This document shows, piece by piece, positions 36,589 to 46,031 of a DNA stretch of 64,000 nt; the stretch's first letter is position 1, and every line of letters begins with the position of its first letter. A program made the translations under genes and the position numbers. This DNA comes from Marinifilaceae bacterium. Its GTDB lineage: Bacteria; Bacteroidota; Bacteroidia; Bacteroidales; Marinifilaceae. The notes under the pieces are model-generated. The model did not search any database, was not told where the DNA came from, and worked only from the letters and a program-made list of their open reading frames with translations. Location: contig JAFGYE010000107.1 of the NCBI GenBank assembly GCA_016936255.1, positions 1-64,000 on the forward strand, read 5' to 3'.

Positions 36589-36778
36589 ATTCCTGTTTTT
36601 TAGTATTTTCGGCATCATTTTCTTAGCGAATAATGAATAAAAAAGATAATTTTCCTTTTCATTAATTGATTTTAAGTGAAATCAGTACTTGTTGGGAAAA
36701 GGTAGAATTCAAAACCGGAAAATTATATTATTTTGTATTTTTACAATACAAACAACAAAAACATAAATACCAATTTGC

Positions 36779-39754
36779 ATGGAAGAAGTTTCGATTTCCA
36801 AGATATATAAACGGAAAAAGAGTGATAGAGATATTTTTCAGGAATTGATGCCTTTTAAAGTGAAGGAGATTCTTTTGATCGCAACCTATTATGATGCTTA
36901 TACAATTGTTAGGGAAGGCCAGTTTTCTGATAAAATTGTTGGGGAATATCTGCAATTAAATTTATATGCGGCACCACGTTTTACGAGTGTAGCCACTAAT
37001 GATGAAGCTTTGGATGCCTTAAAAAACAGAAATTATGATGTGGTCATCTTAATGGCTGGTTTGGACAAGCAATCCCCTTTGGAATTAAGTCAGGAAATAA
37101 AAAGGGTTCAGCCCGAAATTCCTGTTTTGGTTTTGGTAAATAACAATAGCGACCTGGCTTATTTTGACAGAGCTGCAGATAAGATTAAGAACAATATTGA
37201 TCGGGTTTTTGTTTGGAATGGTTCCACCAAGATTTTTATGGCCATGACCAAGTATATTGAGGATAGAATGAATCTGGAACCCGATACAAAGAGTGGAGAT
37301 GTAAGAGTCATTTTATTGGTTGAAGATTCAGTAAAGTATTATTCCAGATATCTGCCATTGCTGTACACATCAGTAATGACTCAAACCCAAAAAGTGATAT
37401 CGGATGAAGGGGATATTGACGAAATGCATAAGATTTTAAAAATGCGCGCCAGACCTAAAGTCATTTTGGTGAGTACTTATGAAGATGCAGTTGAAGTTAT
37501 CGATAATTATTTGGAAAACTTGCTTTGTGTAATTTCTGATGTTCGTTTTGCGAGGAATGGGAAATTGGATGATGATTCTGGTGTGGATCTGATTAAATAC
37601 GTGCAGGAAAAAAACATGAAAATTCCATGTTTAATGCAATCGCATGATACTGATAATGCAATTCGTGCCATGCAGGTTGATGCAGATTTTATTAACAAGA
37701 ACAGTGATACTTTGGCTTTGGATATCTATAACTTTATCTACACGAAACTTGGTTTTGGTGATTTTGTCTTTAGAAATCAAAGTGGAACTAAAGTGGCTAT
37801 CGCAAAGTCTATGGAAGAGTTTGAAGAAAAGTTAAAATACGTTCCGGATGAATCACTTCTTTTCCATTCAAAAAGAAATGGAATTTCGACATGGTTAATG
37901 GCCAGAGGAGAAATTAATATTGCTAAAAAGTTAAGAAGATATCAGATTGAGGATTTTAAATCGGTAAAAGATTTACGCAAATTTTGTTTGGATGTATTTG
38001 AAGCCTCACGCATAAAACAGTTACGGGGCCGGATTATTAAATTCAGACCTAATATCGTTAATTCAAATCATTATGTTGTTCGTTTGGGACGTGGATCTTT
38101 GGGAGGGAAAGGGCGGGGCCTGGCTTTTCTGAGTAATTTTATAGAGAATATTTATTTTGCGAAATTAATTAAGGATATTAATATATCGATTCCTAAAACT
38201 GCTATTATTGGAGTTGATGAATATGATAACTTTATTGAGAAGAATAATCTTTACAACAAGATTTATCTCGATAAAAACTATAAAAAGGTACGTGATTTAT
38301 TTGCGAAAGGTGAGTTGTCTGATAAATTAAGAGAAAGGCTTCTAAATTATCTTGAAGAAATGACTTGTCCATTAGCTGTGCGTTCATCTGGTTTGTTTGA
38401 GGATTCTTTAATGCAGCCATTTGCAGGGGTTTATGCTACTTATTTGCTTCCAAATAATCATCCTGACATAGGGGAGCGGTTTCGTCAATTAGTAACGGCA
38501 ATCAAGCTTATTTACGCTTCTATTTTTTCGCCCGAGGCTCAATCCTATTTTAGTGCGGTTGATTATAAAATTGAAGAGGAAAAAATGGCTGTAATTATTC
38601 AGGAAGTGGTAGGGCAGGAATCCAATGGCAGATATTATCCAAATATCAGTGGGGTAGCACAATCATACAACTACTATCCTTTTTCTTACATGAAACCGGA
38701 GGATGGTTTTGCAGTGATAGCTGTTGGGTTGGGTAAATATGTTGTAGGAGGGGAAAAAACGCATCGTTTTTGCCCGGAACACCCAAAATTGCAATTGGCT
38801 TCAATTGAAGATCAAATGAAAGATTCGCAGAAATATTTTTATGCGATCGATATGGAAAAAGATGATGTTAATCTTTTAAAAGACGGTGAAGATGCTGTTA
38901 CGATAAAATATGAACTTGCAGATGCTGAAAAGGATGGGAATCTGTTACATTGCGCTTCAGTTTACGATTACCAGAACGATAGATTGGAACCGGATTTGAA
39001 TTTGCGGGGCCCACGGGTTGTAAATTTTGCAAATATTTTGAAATACAATCAGGTTCCTGTTGCTCATGCTTTGAGTGTACTTCTGAATATTTTTAAACAA
39101 GCAATGGGAGCTCCTGTTGAAATTGAGTTTGCCGTTGATCTTTCAAAAGGGAAAAATGACTTGCCTACTTTCCAGCTTTTACAGATCAAACCTTTGATTC
39201 GTCAGGAGATGAGTATTGATATAGATATGACCTTAGTTGATAAGGATAAGCTTGTATTACTCGCAAGTAAAGGCATGGGTAACGGAAAAATAGATCATGT
39301 TCGTGATGTAATTTACATGGATATTGAAAAATTTGATCGTACCAAAACTGAAGAGATGGCTCTTGAGATTGAGAAATTAAATCAGAAAATGAGAGAGATG
39401 GATCGTCAATATGTGTTGATCGGTCCTGGCCGTTGGGGAACAAGAGATAAGTTTACCGGTATTCCTGTGCTTTGGTCTCAAATATCCAATGCAAAGGTAA
39501 TTGTAGAGCAAGGGTTGGAAGATTTTCCTTTAGATGCTTCCTTAGGGTCTCATTTCTTTCACAATGTAACTTCTATGAATGTTGGATATTTTTCGGTAAG
39601 AAGTAATACCGAACAAAATTTTGTGAATACTGAAATTTTAGACACGCAAAAACTTGTTGAGCAGATCCATTATTTTAAACATGTTCGGTTTAAAGAACCT
39701 CTGGAAATTTTAATGGATGGTAAAAAACAAACCAGTGTTATAAGTTATAAATAG
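36779..39754 (+). CDS. Receiver-like / PEP-synthase-type ATP-grasp fusion protein
   Basis: This 991-residue cytosolic protein has no signal or membrane segment. A first receiver-like domain (about 28-165) lacks the usual phospho-Asp (reads DVVILMAGLDKQ). A second (about 175-330) keeps acidic residues early (LLVEDS) and Asp 254 in VISDVRFARNG. A PEP-synthase/PPDK N-terminal ATP-grasp region spans about 440-830 (RLGRGSLGGKGRGLAFL, CPLAVRSSGLFEDSLMQPFAGVYATYLLP, FQLLQIKPL). A conserved tail contains VLIGPGRWGTRDKFTGIPVLW. The swivelling phospho-His and PEP/pyruvate barrel domains of true PEP synthase are absent. Similar Bacteroidota proteins are annotated only as PEP/pyruvate-binding. Function is unknown. 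Confidence 0.78.
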   Translation: MEEVSISKIYKRKKSDRDIFQELMPFKVKEILLIATYYDAYTIVREGQFSDKIVGEYLQLNLYAAPRFTSVATNDEALDALKNRNYDVVILMAGLDKQSPLELSQEIKRVQPEIPVLVLVNNNSDLAYFDRAADKIKNNIDRVFVWNGSTKIFMAMTKYIEDRMNLEPDTKSGDVRVILLVEDSVKYYSRYLPLLYTSVMTQTQKVISDEGDIDEMHKILKMRARPKVILVSTYEDAVEVIDNYLENLLCVISDVRFARNGKLDDDSGVDLIKYVQEKNMKIPCLMQSHDTDNAIRAMQVDADFINKNSDTLALDIYNFIYTKLGFGDFVFRNQSGTKVAIAKSMEEFEEKLKYVPDESLLFHSKRNGISTWLMARGEINIAKKLRRYQIEDFKSVKDLRKFCLDVFEASRIKQLRGRIIKFRPNIVNSNHYVVRLGRGSLGGKGRGLAFLSNFIENIYFAKLIKDINISIPKTAIIGVDEYDNFIEKNNLYNKIYLDKNYKKVRDLFAKGELSDKLRERLLNYLEEMTCPLAVRSSGLFEDSLMQPFAGVYATYLLPNNHPDIGERFRQLVTAIKLIYASIFSPEAQSYFSAVDYKIEEEKMAVIIQEVVGQESNGRYYPNISGVAQSYNYYPFSYMKPEDGFAVIAVGLGKYVVGGEKTHRFCPEHPKLQLASIEDQMKDSQKYFYAIDMEKDDVNLLKDGEDAVTIKYELADAEKDGNLLHCASVYDYQNDRLEPDLNLRGPRVVNFANILKYNQVPVAHALSVLLNIFKQAMGAPVEIEFAVDLSKGKNDLPTFQLLQIKPLIRQEMSIDIDMTLVDKDKLVLLASKGMGNGKIDHVRDVIYMDIEKFDRTKTEEMALEIEKLNQKMREMDRQYVLIGPGRWGTRDKFTGIPVLWSQISNAKVIVEQGLEDFPLDASLGSHFFHNVTSMNVGYFSVRSNTEQNFVNTEILDTQKLVEQIHYFKHVRFKEPLEILMDGKKQTSVISYK

Positions 39755-39755
39755 C

Positions 39756-39793
39756 AAAAAGCCGTTTCAATAAGTTTTGAAACGGCTTTTTTT
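39756..39793. terminator. Bidirectional terminator
   Basis: AAAAAGCCGTTTCAA (39756-39770) pairs with TTGAAACGGCTTTTT (39777-39791). It lies between the convergent fusion-protein gene and fabD, with T-runs on both strands. Confidence 0.92.
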
Positions 39794-39807
39794 ATCAGTT
39801 GTAATTT

Positions 39808-40698
39808 TTATCCTTGAAATGAATCTACTCCAGCAGTTTCCATTTTGCGGTCAACTTTTTTCACCAATCCCTGAATTACTTTTCCAGGACCAACTTCGGT
39901 GAACAATGTTGCACCATCAGCAATCATATTAAGCATGGTTTGTGTAAAACGTACCGGAGCAGTTAGCTGTGAAACCAAATTTTTCTTAATCTCATCAGGA
40001 TTGGATACTGGCAAGGCATTTACGTTTTGATATACAGGACAAATTGGAGTTGAGAAAGTTGTGTTCTCAATAGCTTCTTCCAACTCGACACGTGCAGGTT
40101 CCATTAATGGAGAGTGAAATGCACCACCAACTTTTAACGGAAGCGCTCTTTTAGCTCCAGCTTCCAGTAATTTTTCACAAGCAATTTCGATCCCTTTCAT
40201 ACTGCCCGAAATAACCAATTGACCAGGACAGTTGAAATTAGCAGGAACAACAATTTCATTAATTTCCTCACATATTTTCACTACAGTTTCATCATCTAAT
40301 CCAATGATTGCAGCCATAGTTGAAGGCTCAATTTCGCAAGCTTTTTGCATTGCTGAAGCACGTTGAGAAACCAATCTAAGACCATCTTCGAACGATAATG
40401 ATCCGTTAGCAACCAAAGCAGAAAATTCTCCTAAAGAGTGACCTGCTACCATTTCTGGTTTAAAATCATCGCCAAGAGTTTTGGCTAAGATTACTGAGTG
40501 CAGAAAGATTGCTGGTTGTGTAACATTTGTTTGTCTTAAATCTTCGTCAGTTCCTTCGAACATTAGATCGGTAATTCTAAAACCTAAAATATCGTTGGCT
40601 TTTTCAAAAAGCTCTTTAGCAAGGTCTGAATTTTCGTACAGGTCTTTTCCCATACCAACAAATTGGGCTCCTTGCCCTGGAAATACATATGCTTTCAT
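39808..40698 (-). CDS. fabD: Malonyl-CoA:ACP transacylase
   Basis: FabD loads malonyl groups onto acyl carrier protein to start fatty-acid elongation. The roughly 296-residue protein has AYVFPGQGAQFVGMG at the N-terminus, the nucleophile motif GHSLGEFSAL (about 85-94), the QRASAMQKAC Arg region, and the catalytic His in GGAFHSPLM (about 195). The frame opens four codons earlier at a TTG, but the ATG at 40698 gives the usual MKAYVFPGQG start and has a purine-rich stretch just upstream. It stands alone, away from other fab genes. Confidence 0.95.
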   Translation of the reverse strand: MKAYVFPGQGAQFVGMGKDLYENSDLAKELFEKANDILGFRITDLMFEGTDEDLRQTNVTQPAIFLHSVILAKTLGDDFKPEMVAGHSLGEFSALVANGSLSFEDGLRLVSQRASAMQKACEIEPSTMAAIIGLDDETVVKICEEINEIVVPANFNCPGQLVISGSMKGIEIACEKLLEAGAKRALPLKVGGAFHSPLMEPARVELEEAIENTTFSTPICPVYQNVNALPVSNPDEIKKNLVSQLTAPVRFTQTMLNMIADGATLFTEVGPGKVIQGLVKKVDRKMETAGVDSFQG

Positions 40699-40879
40699 AT
40701 TCTTCTTCAATTAATAAATTTCAATTCATTCGTATTTTTTTAATAGCAATGAATTGATTATCATGGTAAGATTTAAAAATATTCCGGGCACAAAGATATC
40801 TATTCAATTTACAATGTGCAATTTTCATAAGTACAATGTAAATTGGTAATTCTTTGATTCCTATGAATCAATTAACTAA

Positions 40880-41509
40880 TTAGTAGTTTGATTTGTTAGC
40901 AATTAAACGAATAAACTCTTCTCTTGTAGCTACTTTTTCAAAAGCACCGGTAAAATCAGAGGTCGTAGTAATTGCATTTTGTTTTTGAACTCCACGCATC
41001 GACATGCACATGTGCTGAGCTTCGATAACTACAGCAACACCTAGTGGATTCAGGGTGTTTTGTATGCAGTCTTTAATTTGAGTGGTTAAACGTTCCTGAA
41101 CTTGTAAACGGCGGGCAAAAGCATCTACAACCCGGGCAATTTTACTTAATCCGGTAATGGTACCATTGGGAATGTAAGCAACATGTGCTCTGCCTACAAA
41201 TGGTAACATATGATGCTCGCACATAGAATAAACTTCAATGTCCTTAACAATTACCATTTGACGATAGTCTTCCTGAAACATGGCAGATCTTAATATATCC
41301 TCAGGATTGTTGTGATATCCCTGCGTTAAAAACTGCATTGCTTTGGCAACCCGTAAGGGTGTTTTTAAAAGACCTTCGCGTTCGGCATCTTCTCCTAATA
41401 ATTCAAGTACTTTTTTATAGTGAAACATTAACTGTTCAGTAGTATCCTGATTGTATTTTTCTATTTTTGTAAAACCTTTATTAGTGTCTCCGTTGGTTGA
41501 AAATTCCAT
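40880..41509 (-). CDS. folE: GTP cyclohydrolase I
   Basis: FolE converts GTP to dihydroneopterin triphosphate, the first step of folate synthesis. The 209-residue protein has the zinc ligands in [21 protein letters not shown] and [12 protein letters not shown], the [10 protein letters not shown] segment, and [26 protein letters not shown]. It is the type IA enzyme. It is divergent from the futalosine-hydrolase-like gene, with about 110 bp between the starts. Confidence 0.96.
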   Translation of the reverse strand: MEFSTNGDTNKGFTKIEKYNQDTTEQLMFHYKKVLELLGEDAEREGLLKTPLRVAKAMQFLTQGYHNNPEDILRSAMFQEDYRQMVIVKDIEVYSMCEHHMLPFVGRAHVAYIPNGTITGLSKIARVVDAFARRLQVQERLTTQIKDCIQNTLNPLGVAVVIEAQHMCMSMRGVQKQNAITTTSDFTGAFEKVATREEFIRLIANKSNY

Positions 41510-41620
41510 CTGTATTTAGTGTTTTAATTTAAGTCACATTTTTGACTTGCAAAATAAGTATAAATTTCACCTATATAACAAACTTTTCGAAGCTTTTGTT
41601 TAGGCTAAGTTCTTGCATCA

Positions 41621-42310
41621 ATGGAGATTTTGATAATTGCTGGCGCATTTTCGGCCATGCAAAATTTTATTAGTCAACTGGTTTTGGTTGAAAATTTAGG
41701 GAAAAACTATGCTCGTTTTAAGTATCAGGATAAAGACCTGGATATACTTATTTCGGGTACGGGAGGGAGTGTTATCTCCTATTATTTGTGTAAAGCTTTA
41801 AATTTCAGGAAATATGATGTTGTTATTCATTTGGGAAGGTGTTTTTCATTAAAAGATCAGCTTGAATCGGGCATTGTAATCAATTTAATTGATGATTACT
41901 TTGGTGATTTGGGCTTTGAAACTGAAGAAGCATTTTCTTCTGTATTCGATTTGGGGATACGAAATAAGAATGAATATCCGTTTACAAATGAAATTCTGGA
42001 AAACAATCTGCGGCTACCTGAATTTCATATTGAATATAGGAAAGTGAGTGGTATCAGCTGCAATTCAATTCCTAACAACCTGTTTTCAATATCGCGTATG
42101 TATCAAAAAAATCAGCCCGATGTAATGAGTCGGGATGGAGCGAGTGTATTGTATGTTTGTTTGGAAGAGAAAGTGAAATTAATTCAGCTTTTCTACGTGG
42201 TCGACCGTCTTGAAAAGGCAAGTGAAAAATATAAAATAGAGGAAGATGAGGTTTTAAAATTAACTGAAGCTTTGCAAAGTACTTTAGCCGGGGTTTTGAA
42301 TGCAGATTAA
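41621..42310 (+). CDS. Futalosine hydrolase-like (MTA/SAH nucleosidase fold) protein, diverged
   Basis: This 229-residue protein follows the futalosine hydrolase (MqnB) pattern along its length: an N-terminal MEILIIAG strand, LDILISGTGGSVISYYLCKAL, YDVVIHLGRCFSL, and INLIDDYFGDLGFETEEAFSSVFDLGI, then EYPFTNEIL. However, the catalytic ESMEGA region reads VMSRDGASVLYVC, so the key Glu is missing. The later segment expected to carry the catalytic Asp or Asn near 'RAISN' reads QLFYVVD. It may be a pseudoenzyme or have a changed substrate. Its stop overlaps the convergent MATE gene's stop by 4 bp. No other menaquinone gene is in the window. Confidence 0.65.
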   Translation: MEILIIAGAFSAMQNFISQLVLVENLGKNYARFKYQDKDLDILISGTGGSVISYYLCKALNFRKYDVVIHLGRCFSLKDQLESGIVINLIDDYFGDLGFETEEAFSSVFDLGIRNKNEYPFTNEILENNLRLPEFHIEYRKVSGISCNSIPNNLFSISRMYQKNQPDVMSRDGASVLYVCLEEKVKLIQLFYVVDRLEKASEKYKIEEDEVLKLTEALQSTLAGVLNAD

Positions 42311-43608
42311 TTAAATTTAAGAAGGATTGCTTTTTTGTAATATAGTGTTTGAAATACTCCCCGGGCCAGCATAAATCCGAGCATGGCGATCCATAATCCG
42401 TGATTTTGAAAAGTTTCACTCAGAAAATAGTAACAAGGTATAAATACAAATAGAGTTGCGGCCATCATTGTCTTTCTCATATACTTAGAGGCTGTGGCAC
42501 CAATAAAAATTCCATCGAGTAAAAATGAGCCGAAGCTTAGTAATGGTAATAATACAATCCATTTTATGTAGGCTTGTGCTTCTAATATTGTCGATTTATT
42601 ATTTGTTAATGCAGATAATATCCAATTACTGCTTGTAGCATAAAAAAATGTGAAGGCAAGGCTGATTCCAATTCCCCAAATAAAAAGAAGACGAATTACA
42701 CTTCTCAATCCGGTTTGATTTTTAGCTCCAATAAATTTTCCCACTAATGCCTCAGCGGCAAAGGCAAAGCCATCCATAAAGTAGGAAAATATGAATAAAA
42801 ATTGAAGCAGTAGTGAATTTACTGCCAATATGTTCTTGTTGGTATTTGCCGATTCTGTTGTAAAAAATGTGAAAACGAATATAATGCAGAGTGTTCGAAT
42901 GAAAATGTCTTTATTAATGGCAATGAAGTTCTTCAATTCTTTAATTTTCATCATTCCTTGAATGCTCCAGTAACGAAACAGCCGGCGGTAAAAACGAAAG
43001 ATAAAAAACAAAGCCAGAAATAAACCGCAATATTGGGCAATAACAGTTCCTAATGCAACTCCCCGGGCATCTAAATTCATTCCGTAAACAAAGAATGACG
43101 ACAAAGCAATATTGATAACATTACTGATAATGGCAATCACCATTGGAATTTTAGAATTCTGCATTCCAATAAACCATCCTGTTAAGGCGTACAAGCCAAT
43201 AGTTGCCGGAGCGGCCCAAACTCTAACGTAATAGTATGATTTTGCGATTGTTTCAACCGATTCTTCCGAGTCAATTACATAAAAACTTAAATCGGCAATT
43301 GGTTTTTGGAGAATTAATATGAAAATACTGCCAATTAATGCTACAAGAAGAGCTCTCGATAAGGATAGAATGGTTTCACTTAGATTTCTTGCACCATATG
43401 CTTGCGCCGTAATTCCTGAAGTTCCCATTCGTAAAAAAGCAAATCCCCAATAAAGAAAATTAAATATGGTTCCACCAAGGGCTATTGCACCTATGAAATC
43501 GACTTTTCCCAAATGTCCCATTAGGGCCAGGTCAACAATGCCAAGCAGAGGAATAGTAATATTACTGACAATATTTGGAAGCGCTATTTTTAGAATCCGT
43601 TTGTTCAC
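42307..43608 (-). CDS. MATE-family efflux transporter
   Basis: The 433-residue protein has about 12 membrane segments in two six-helix halves. The MATE opening (RILKIALPNIVSNITIPLLGIVDLALMGHLG) and the GTSGITAQAYGARN segment are present. The C-half repeats the pattern (MDGFAFAAEALVGKFIGAKN). It is of the DinF/NorM type and exports cations or drugs by Na+ or H+ antiport; substrate unknown. Its stop overlaps the stop of the convergent futalosine-hydrolase-like gene, so the two mRNAs have complementary 3' ends. Confidence 0.92.
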   Translation of the reverse strand: MNKRILKIALPNIVSNITIPLLGIVDLALMGHLGKVDFIGAIALGGTIFNFLYWGFAFLRMGTSGITAQAYGARNLSETILSLSRALLVALIGSIFILILQKPIADLSFYVIDSEESVETIAKSYYYVRVWAAPATIGLYALTGWFIGMQNSKIPMVIAIISNVINIALSSFFVYGMNLDARGVALGTVIAQYCGLFLALFFIFRFYRRLFRYWSIQGMMKIKELKNFIAINKDIFIRTLCIIFVFTFFTTESANTNKNILAVNSLLLQFLFIFSYFMDGFAFAAEALVGKFIGAKNQTGLRSVIRLLFIWGIGISLAFTFFYATSSNWILSALTNNKSTILEAQAYIKWIVLLPLLSFGSFLLDGIFIGATASKYMRKTMMAATLFVFIPCYYFLSETFQNHGLWIAMLGFMLARGVFQTLYYKKAILLKFN

Positions 43609-43712
43609 GAAAGAATTTTGAGAATAGTTAAGACACGAAAGTAACTAAAAATCTTTTATCTGACAGGCTTTGGTGAGTGTTGAAAATAAAAGACAAAAAA
43701 GTCCTTAATTTA

Positions 43713-43744
43713 TTTGGATCTAATCCAGATAAAAATTAGCTTTG
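43713..43744 (+). promoter_or_regulatory. Bacteroidota-type promoter for sodA
   Basis: TTTG at 43713-43716, a 20-bp spacer and TAGCTTTG at 43737-43744 match the Bacteroidota -33/-7 consensus exactly. The predicted start site is near 43751, about 45 nt before the sodA ATG. It is the cleanest promoter I see in the window. Confidence 0.72.
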
Positions 43745-43795
43745 TTTTAGTGTTAAAAAAACAGATAGTAATTACATTTAAAATAAATACGAAAT

Positions 43796-44398
43796 ATGGC
43801 ATTTGAATTACCAAAGTTACCATATGCTTACGATGCTCTTGAGCCACACATTGATGCAAGAACAATGGAGATCCATCATTCGAAACATCATGCAGGATAT
43901 ACAAATAACTTGAATGCTGCTATTGCTGGAACAGATATTGAAGAGCAAAGTATAGAGAATATATTAGCGAACATTTCAAAGCAATCAGTTGCTGTACGAA
44001 ATAATGGAGGCGGGTTTTTTAACCACGATTTATTTTGGCAGGTAATGTCTCCTAAGGGAGGAGGAAAACCTTCAGGTTCATTATTAGCTGCAATTGAAAA
44101 AGATTTTGGATCTTTTGATTCGTTTAAAGAAGAATTTTCCAAAGCTGCTGCTACTCGTTTTGGTTCAGGTTGGGCTTGGTTGGTGAAACAATCTAACGGC
44201 AAACTTGTTGTGAGTTCAACTCCAAATCAGGATAATCCGTTAATGGATGTAGCAGAAGTAAAAGGAACACCAATTTTAGGATTGGATGTTTGGGAACACG
44301 CATATTATCTGAAGTTTCAGAATAAACGACCTGATTACATTTCGGAGTTCTGGAATGTAATTAATTGGGAGGAAGTGGCTAAACGCTTTCAGGATTAG
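43796..44398 (+). CDS. sodA: Superoxide dismutase, Mn-type
   Basis: The 200-residue enzyme dismutates superoxide to peroxide and oxygen. Metal ligands are His27 (EIHHSKHH), His77 ([11 protein letters not shown]), Asp164 and His168 ([11 protein letters not shown]). The position next to the metal-bound solvent is filled from the C-terminal domain by Gln145 (TPNQDNPL), with a GGG stretch before His77. This is the arrangement of Mn enzymes such as E. coli SodA. No signal peptide is present, so it is cytosolic. A second, Fe-type gene follows, separated by a terminator. Confidence 0.93.
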   Translation: MAFELPKLPYAYDALEPHIDARTMEIHHSKHHAGYTNNLNAAIAGTDIEEQSIENILANISKQSVAVRNNGGGFFNHDLFWQVMSPKGGGKPSGSLLAAIEKDFGSFDSFKEEFSKAAATRFGSGWAWLVKQSNGKLVVSSTPNQDNPLMDVAEVKGTPILGLDVWEHAYYLKFQNKRPDYISEFWNVINWEEVAKRFQD

Positions 44399-44425
44399 TT
44401 TTGTTTATTGTTTTTTTGATTTTGG

Positions 44426-44455
44426 GACCGGCTTTCTTTTGAAAGCCGGTCTTTT
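44426..44455 (+). terminator. Terminator between the two sod genes
   Basis: GACCGGCTTTC (44426-44436) pairs with GAAAGCCGGTC (44441-44451), followed by TTTT. It makes the two sod genes separate transcription units. Confidence 0.9.
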
Positions 44456-44529
44456 AGTTTAGTATTGTTAATTATTGGTTTTGTGAAGAATTATTGTGAA
44501 ATTGTATACTAAATCAAAAAAACGAAATT

Positions 44530-45114
44530 ATGATACACGAACTGCCCGAATTACCTTATGCTTTAAATGAGCTTGAACCTTCAATTAGTCAAAAAACATT
44601 AGAGTTTCATTACGGAAAGCATCATCAGGCCTACGTTACCAATTTGAACAATTTAATTAAAGGAACTGCTTTTGAGAAAGCTAGCCTGGAGGAAATTGTT
44701 CGCCATTCCGAAGGTGGGATTTTCAATAATGGAGCACAGGTATACAATCACACCTTTTACTTTATGGCTTTAAGTCCAAACGGAGGAGGAGAACCTAAAG
44801 GTGAACTTGCTAATGCGATTACTGATACATTTGTATCGTTTGCTGCATTTAAAGAAGAATTTTCGAAAGCCGGAGCAACTTTGTTTGGTTCAGGATGGGT
44901 ATGGCTGGCCGCTGATTCTCATAATAAGCTAAGAATCATGAAGAAAAATAATGCAGGCAACCCTATTACCGATGGAATGACACCGATATTAACAATGGAT
45001 GTTTGGGAACATGCTTATTATTTGGATACACAAAATGCACGTCCGAAATATATTGAGAACTTCTGGAATTTGGTAAATTGGGAAGTGATTGAAAAACGAT
45101 ATAATGATTTGTAA
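44530..45114 (+). CDS. sodB: Superoxide dismutase, Fe-type
   Basis: This 194-residue enzyme has ligands His27 (EFHYGKHH), His74 (NGAQVYNHTFY), Asp157 and His161 ([10 protein letters not shown]). The key glutamine is in the N-terminal domain (Gln70, in NNGAQVYNH). The equivalent of the Mn-type C-terminal Gln is absent (NAGNPITDGMTP). This is the Fe-enzyme layout. It lies tandem to sodA but is distinctly diverged, so it is not a recent duplication. Separate terminators imply separate regulation, for example by iron supply, which is inference. Confidence 0.93.
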   Translation: MIHELPELPYALNELEPSISQKTLEFHYGKHHQAYVTNLNNLIKGTAFEKASLEEIVRHSEGGIFNNGAQVYNHTFYFMALSPNGGGEPKGELANAITDTFVSFAAFKEEFSKAGATLFGSGWVWLAADSHNKLRIMKKNNAGNPITDGMTPILTMDVWEHAYYLDTQNARPKYIENFWNLVNWEVIEKRYNDL

Positions 45115-45440
45115 AGTAAGTAAATGATAAATAAAGCGGTGATCTGCATAGTAGATATCACCGCTTTTTTTATTGCATAATATGACCGGTTGTGATTTCG
45201 GTAATAATTCAAATAAGGATTGACTCAAATTTTCAAGAGGAACCTCCTTTCTTTTCATTATTAGGTAGTTGCCTGTTAAATTAATTTTGTTTTAAAAATT
45301 ATGTAGTTTTGAGTATTCCTTTACATCCTAAAATGATTTGAGTTTTCCTTGATCGATAGGGAAAATTCTCTTAATTTAAGGAACAGGGAAGTTATTAATT
45401 GACGAATAAAAATCAACTGAATCATAGTTACAATTATCAA
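45115..45440. other. Intergenic region between sodB and the nitroreductase gene
   Basis: The sodB terminator lies at the left end. Two elements fit TAnnTTTG (TAATTTTG at 45282-45289 and TAGTTTTG at 45304-45311), but neither has a well-spaced upstream TTTG. No gene is evident. Confidence 0.45.
45133..45172 (+). terminator. Terminator after sodB
   Basis: AAAGCGGTGAT (45133-45143) pairs with ATCACCGCTTT (45157-45167), followed by a T-run. Confidence 0.88.
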
Positions 45441-46013
45441 ATGTTAAAAGAACTTATTTTACGAAACAGAAGTTACCGACGGTTTTATGAGGAAGAGCAA
45501 ATATCTTTAGAAAATATTCGGCAATGGATTGATTTGGCAAGGATGGGTGCATCCGGCCGAAACGGACAAACACTTAAATATCAGATTGTGCTGAGTGCTG
45601 AGAAACGTAAGCAAGTATTTGAAACTTTGGCATGGGCTGGTTATCTGTCGGATTGGGATGGCCCTGCAGAAGGGGAAAGACCGGTGGCTTATGTGATCAT
45701 GTTGAACGATGAAGAGTTAGGAAAGAATTATTTTAGCGATGATGGAATTGCAGTTCAGAACTTACTGCTTGGAGCTGTAGAGATGGGGTTTGGCGGTTGT
45801 ATCATTCGTGCTTTTAAAGAAAAGGAATTACGGAAAGTGCTGCAGATTCCTTCGAATTATAAAATTATACAAGTAGTTGCTTTAGGGAAACCTAAGGAGG
45901 TGGTTGTAATTGATGAGATGAAGAATGAAGATATAAAATATTGGCGGGATGAAAATCAGGTTCATCATGTTCCAAAGCGAAAATTAGAGGATCTGATAAT
46001 AGGAAACCTATAG
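45441..46013 (+). CDS. Nitroreductase-family FMN protein
   Basis: The protein (190 residues from the ATG at 45441) has the nitroreductase signature start ELILRNRSYRRFYEEEQIS with the FMN-binding Arg residues. It continues with LARMGASGRNGQTLKYQIV, DGIAVQNLLLGAVEMGFGGCIIRAF and VVALGKPKE. It would be a flavin NAD(P)H-dependent oxidoreductase with unknown substrate. The frame continues upstream to a TTG at 45399, but the added residues are not family-like. It is followed 18 bp later by a secreted protein gene. Confidence 0.88.
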   Translation: MLKELILRNRSYRRFYEEEQISLENIRQWIDLARMGASGRNGQTLKYQIVLSAEKRKQVFETLAWAGYLSDWDGPAEGERPVAYVIMLNDEELGKNYFSDDGIAVQNLLLGAVEMGFGGCIIRAFKEKELRKVLQIPSNYKIIQVVALGKPKEVVVIDEMKNEDIKYWRDENQVHHVPKRKLEDLIIGNL

Positions 46014-46031
46014 TAAGTAAAAATTTTAGAG

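Noticed and set aside
36666-36848. Short plus-strand ORF overlapping the start of the receiver/ATP-grasp gene
   Set aside because: It is a different frame of the leader and first codons of the large gene, with no family likeness.
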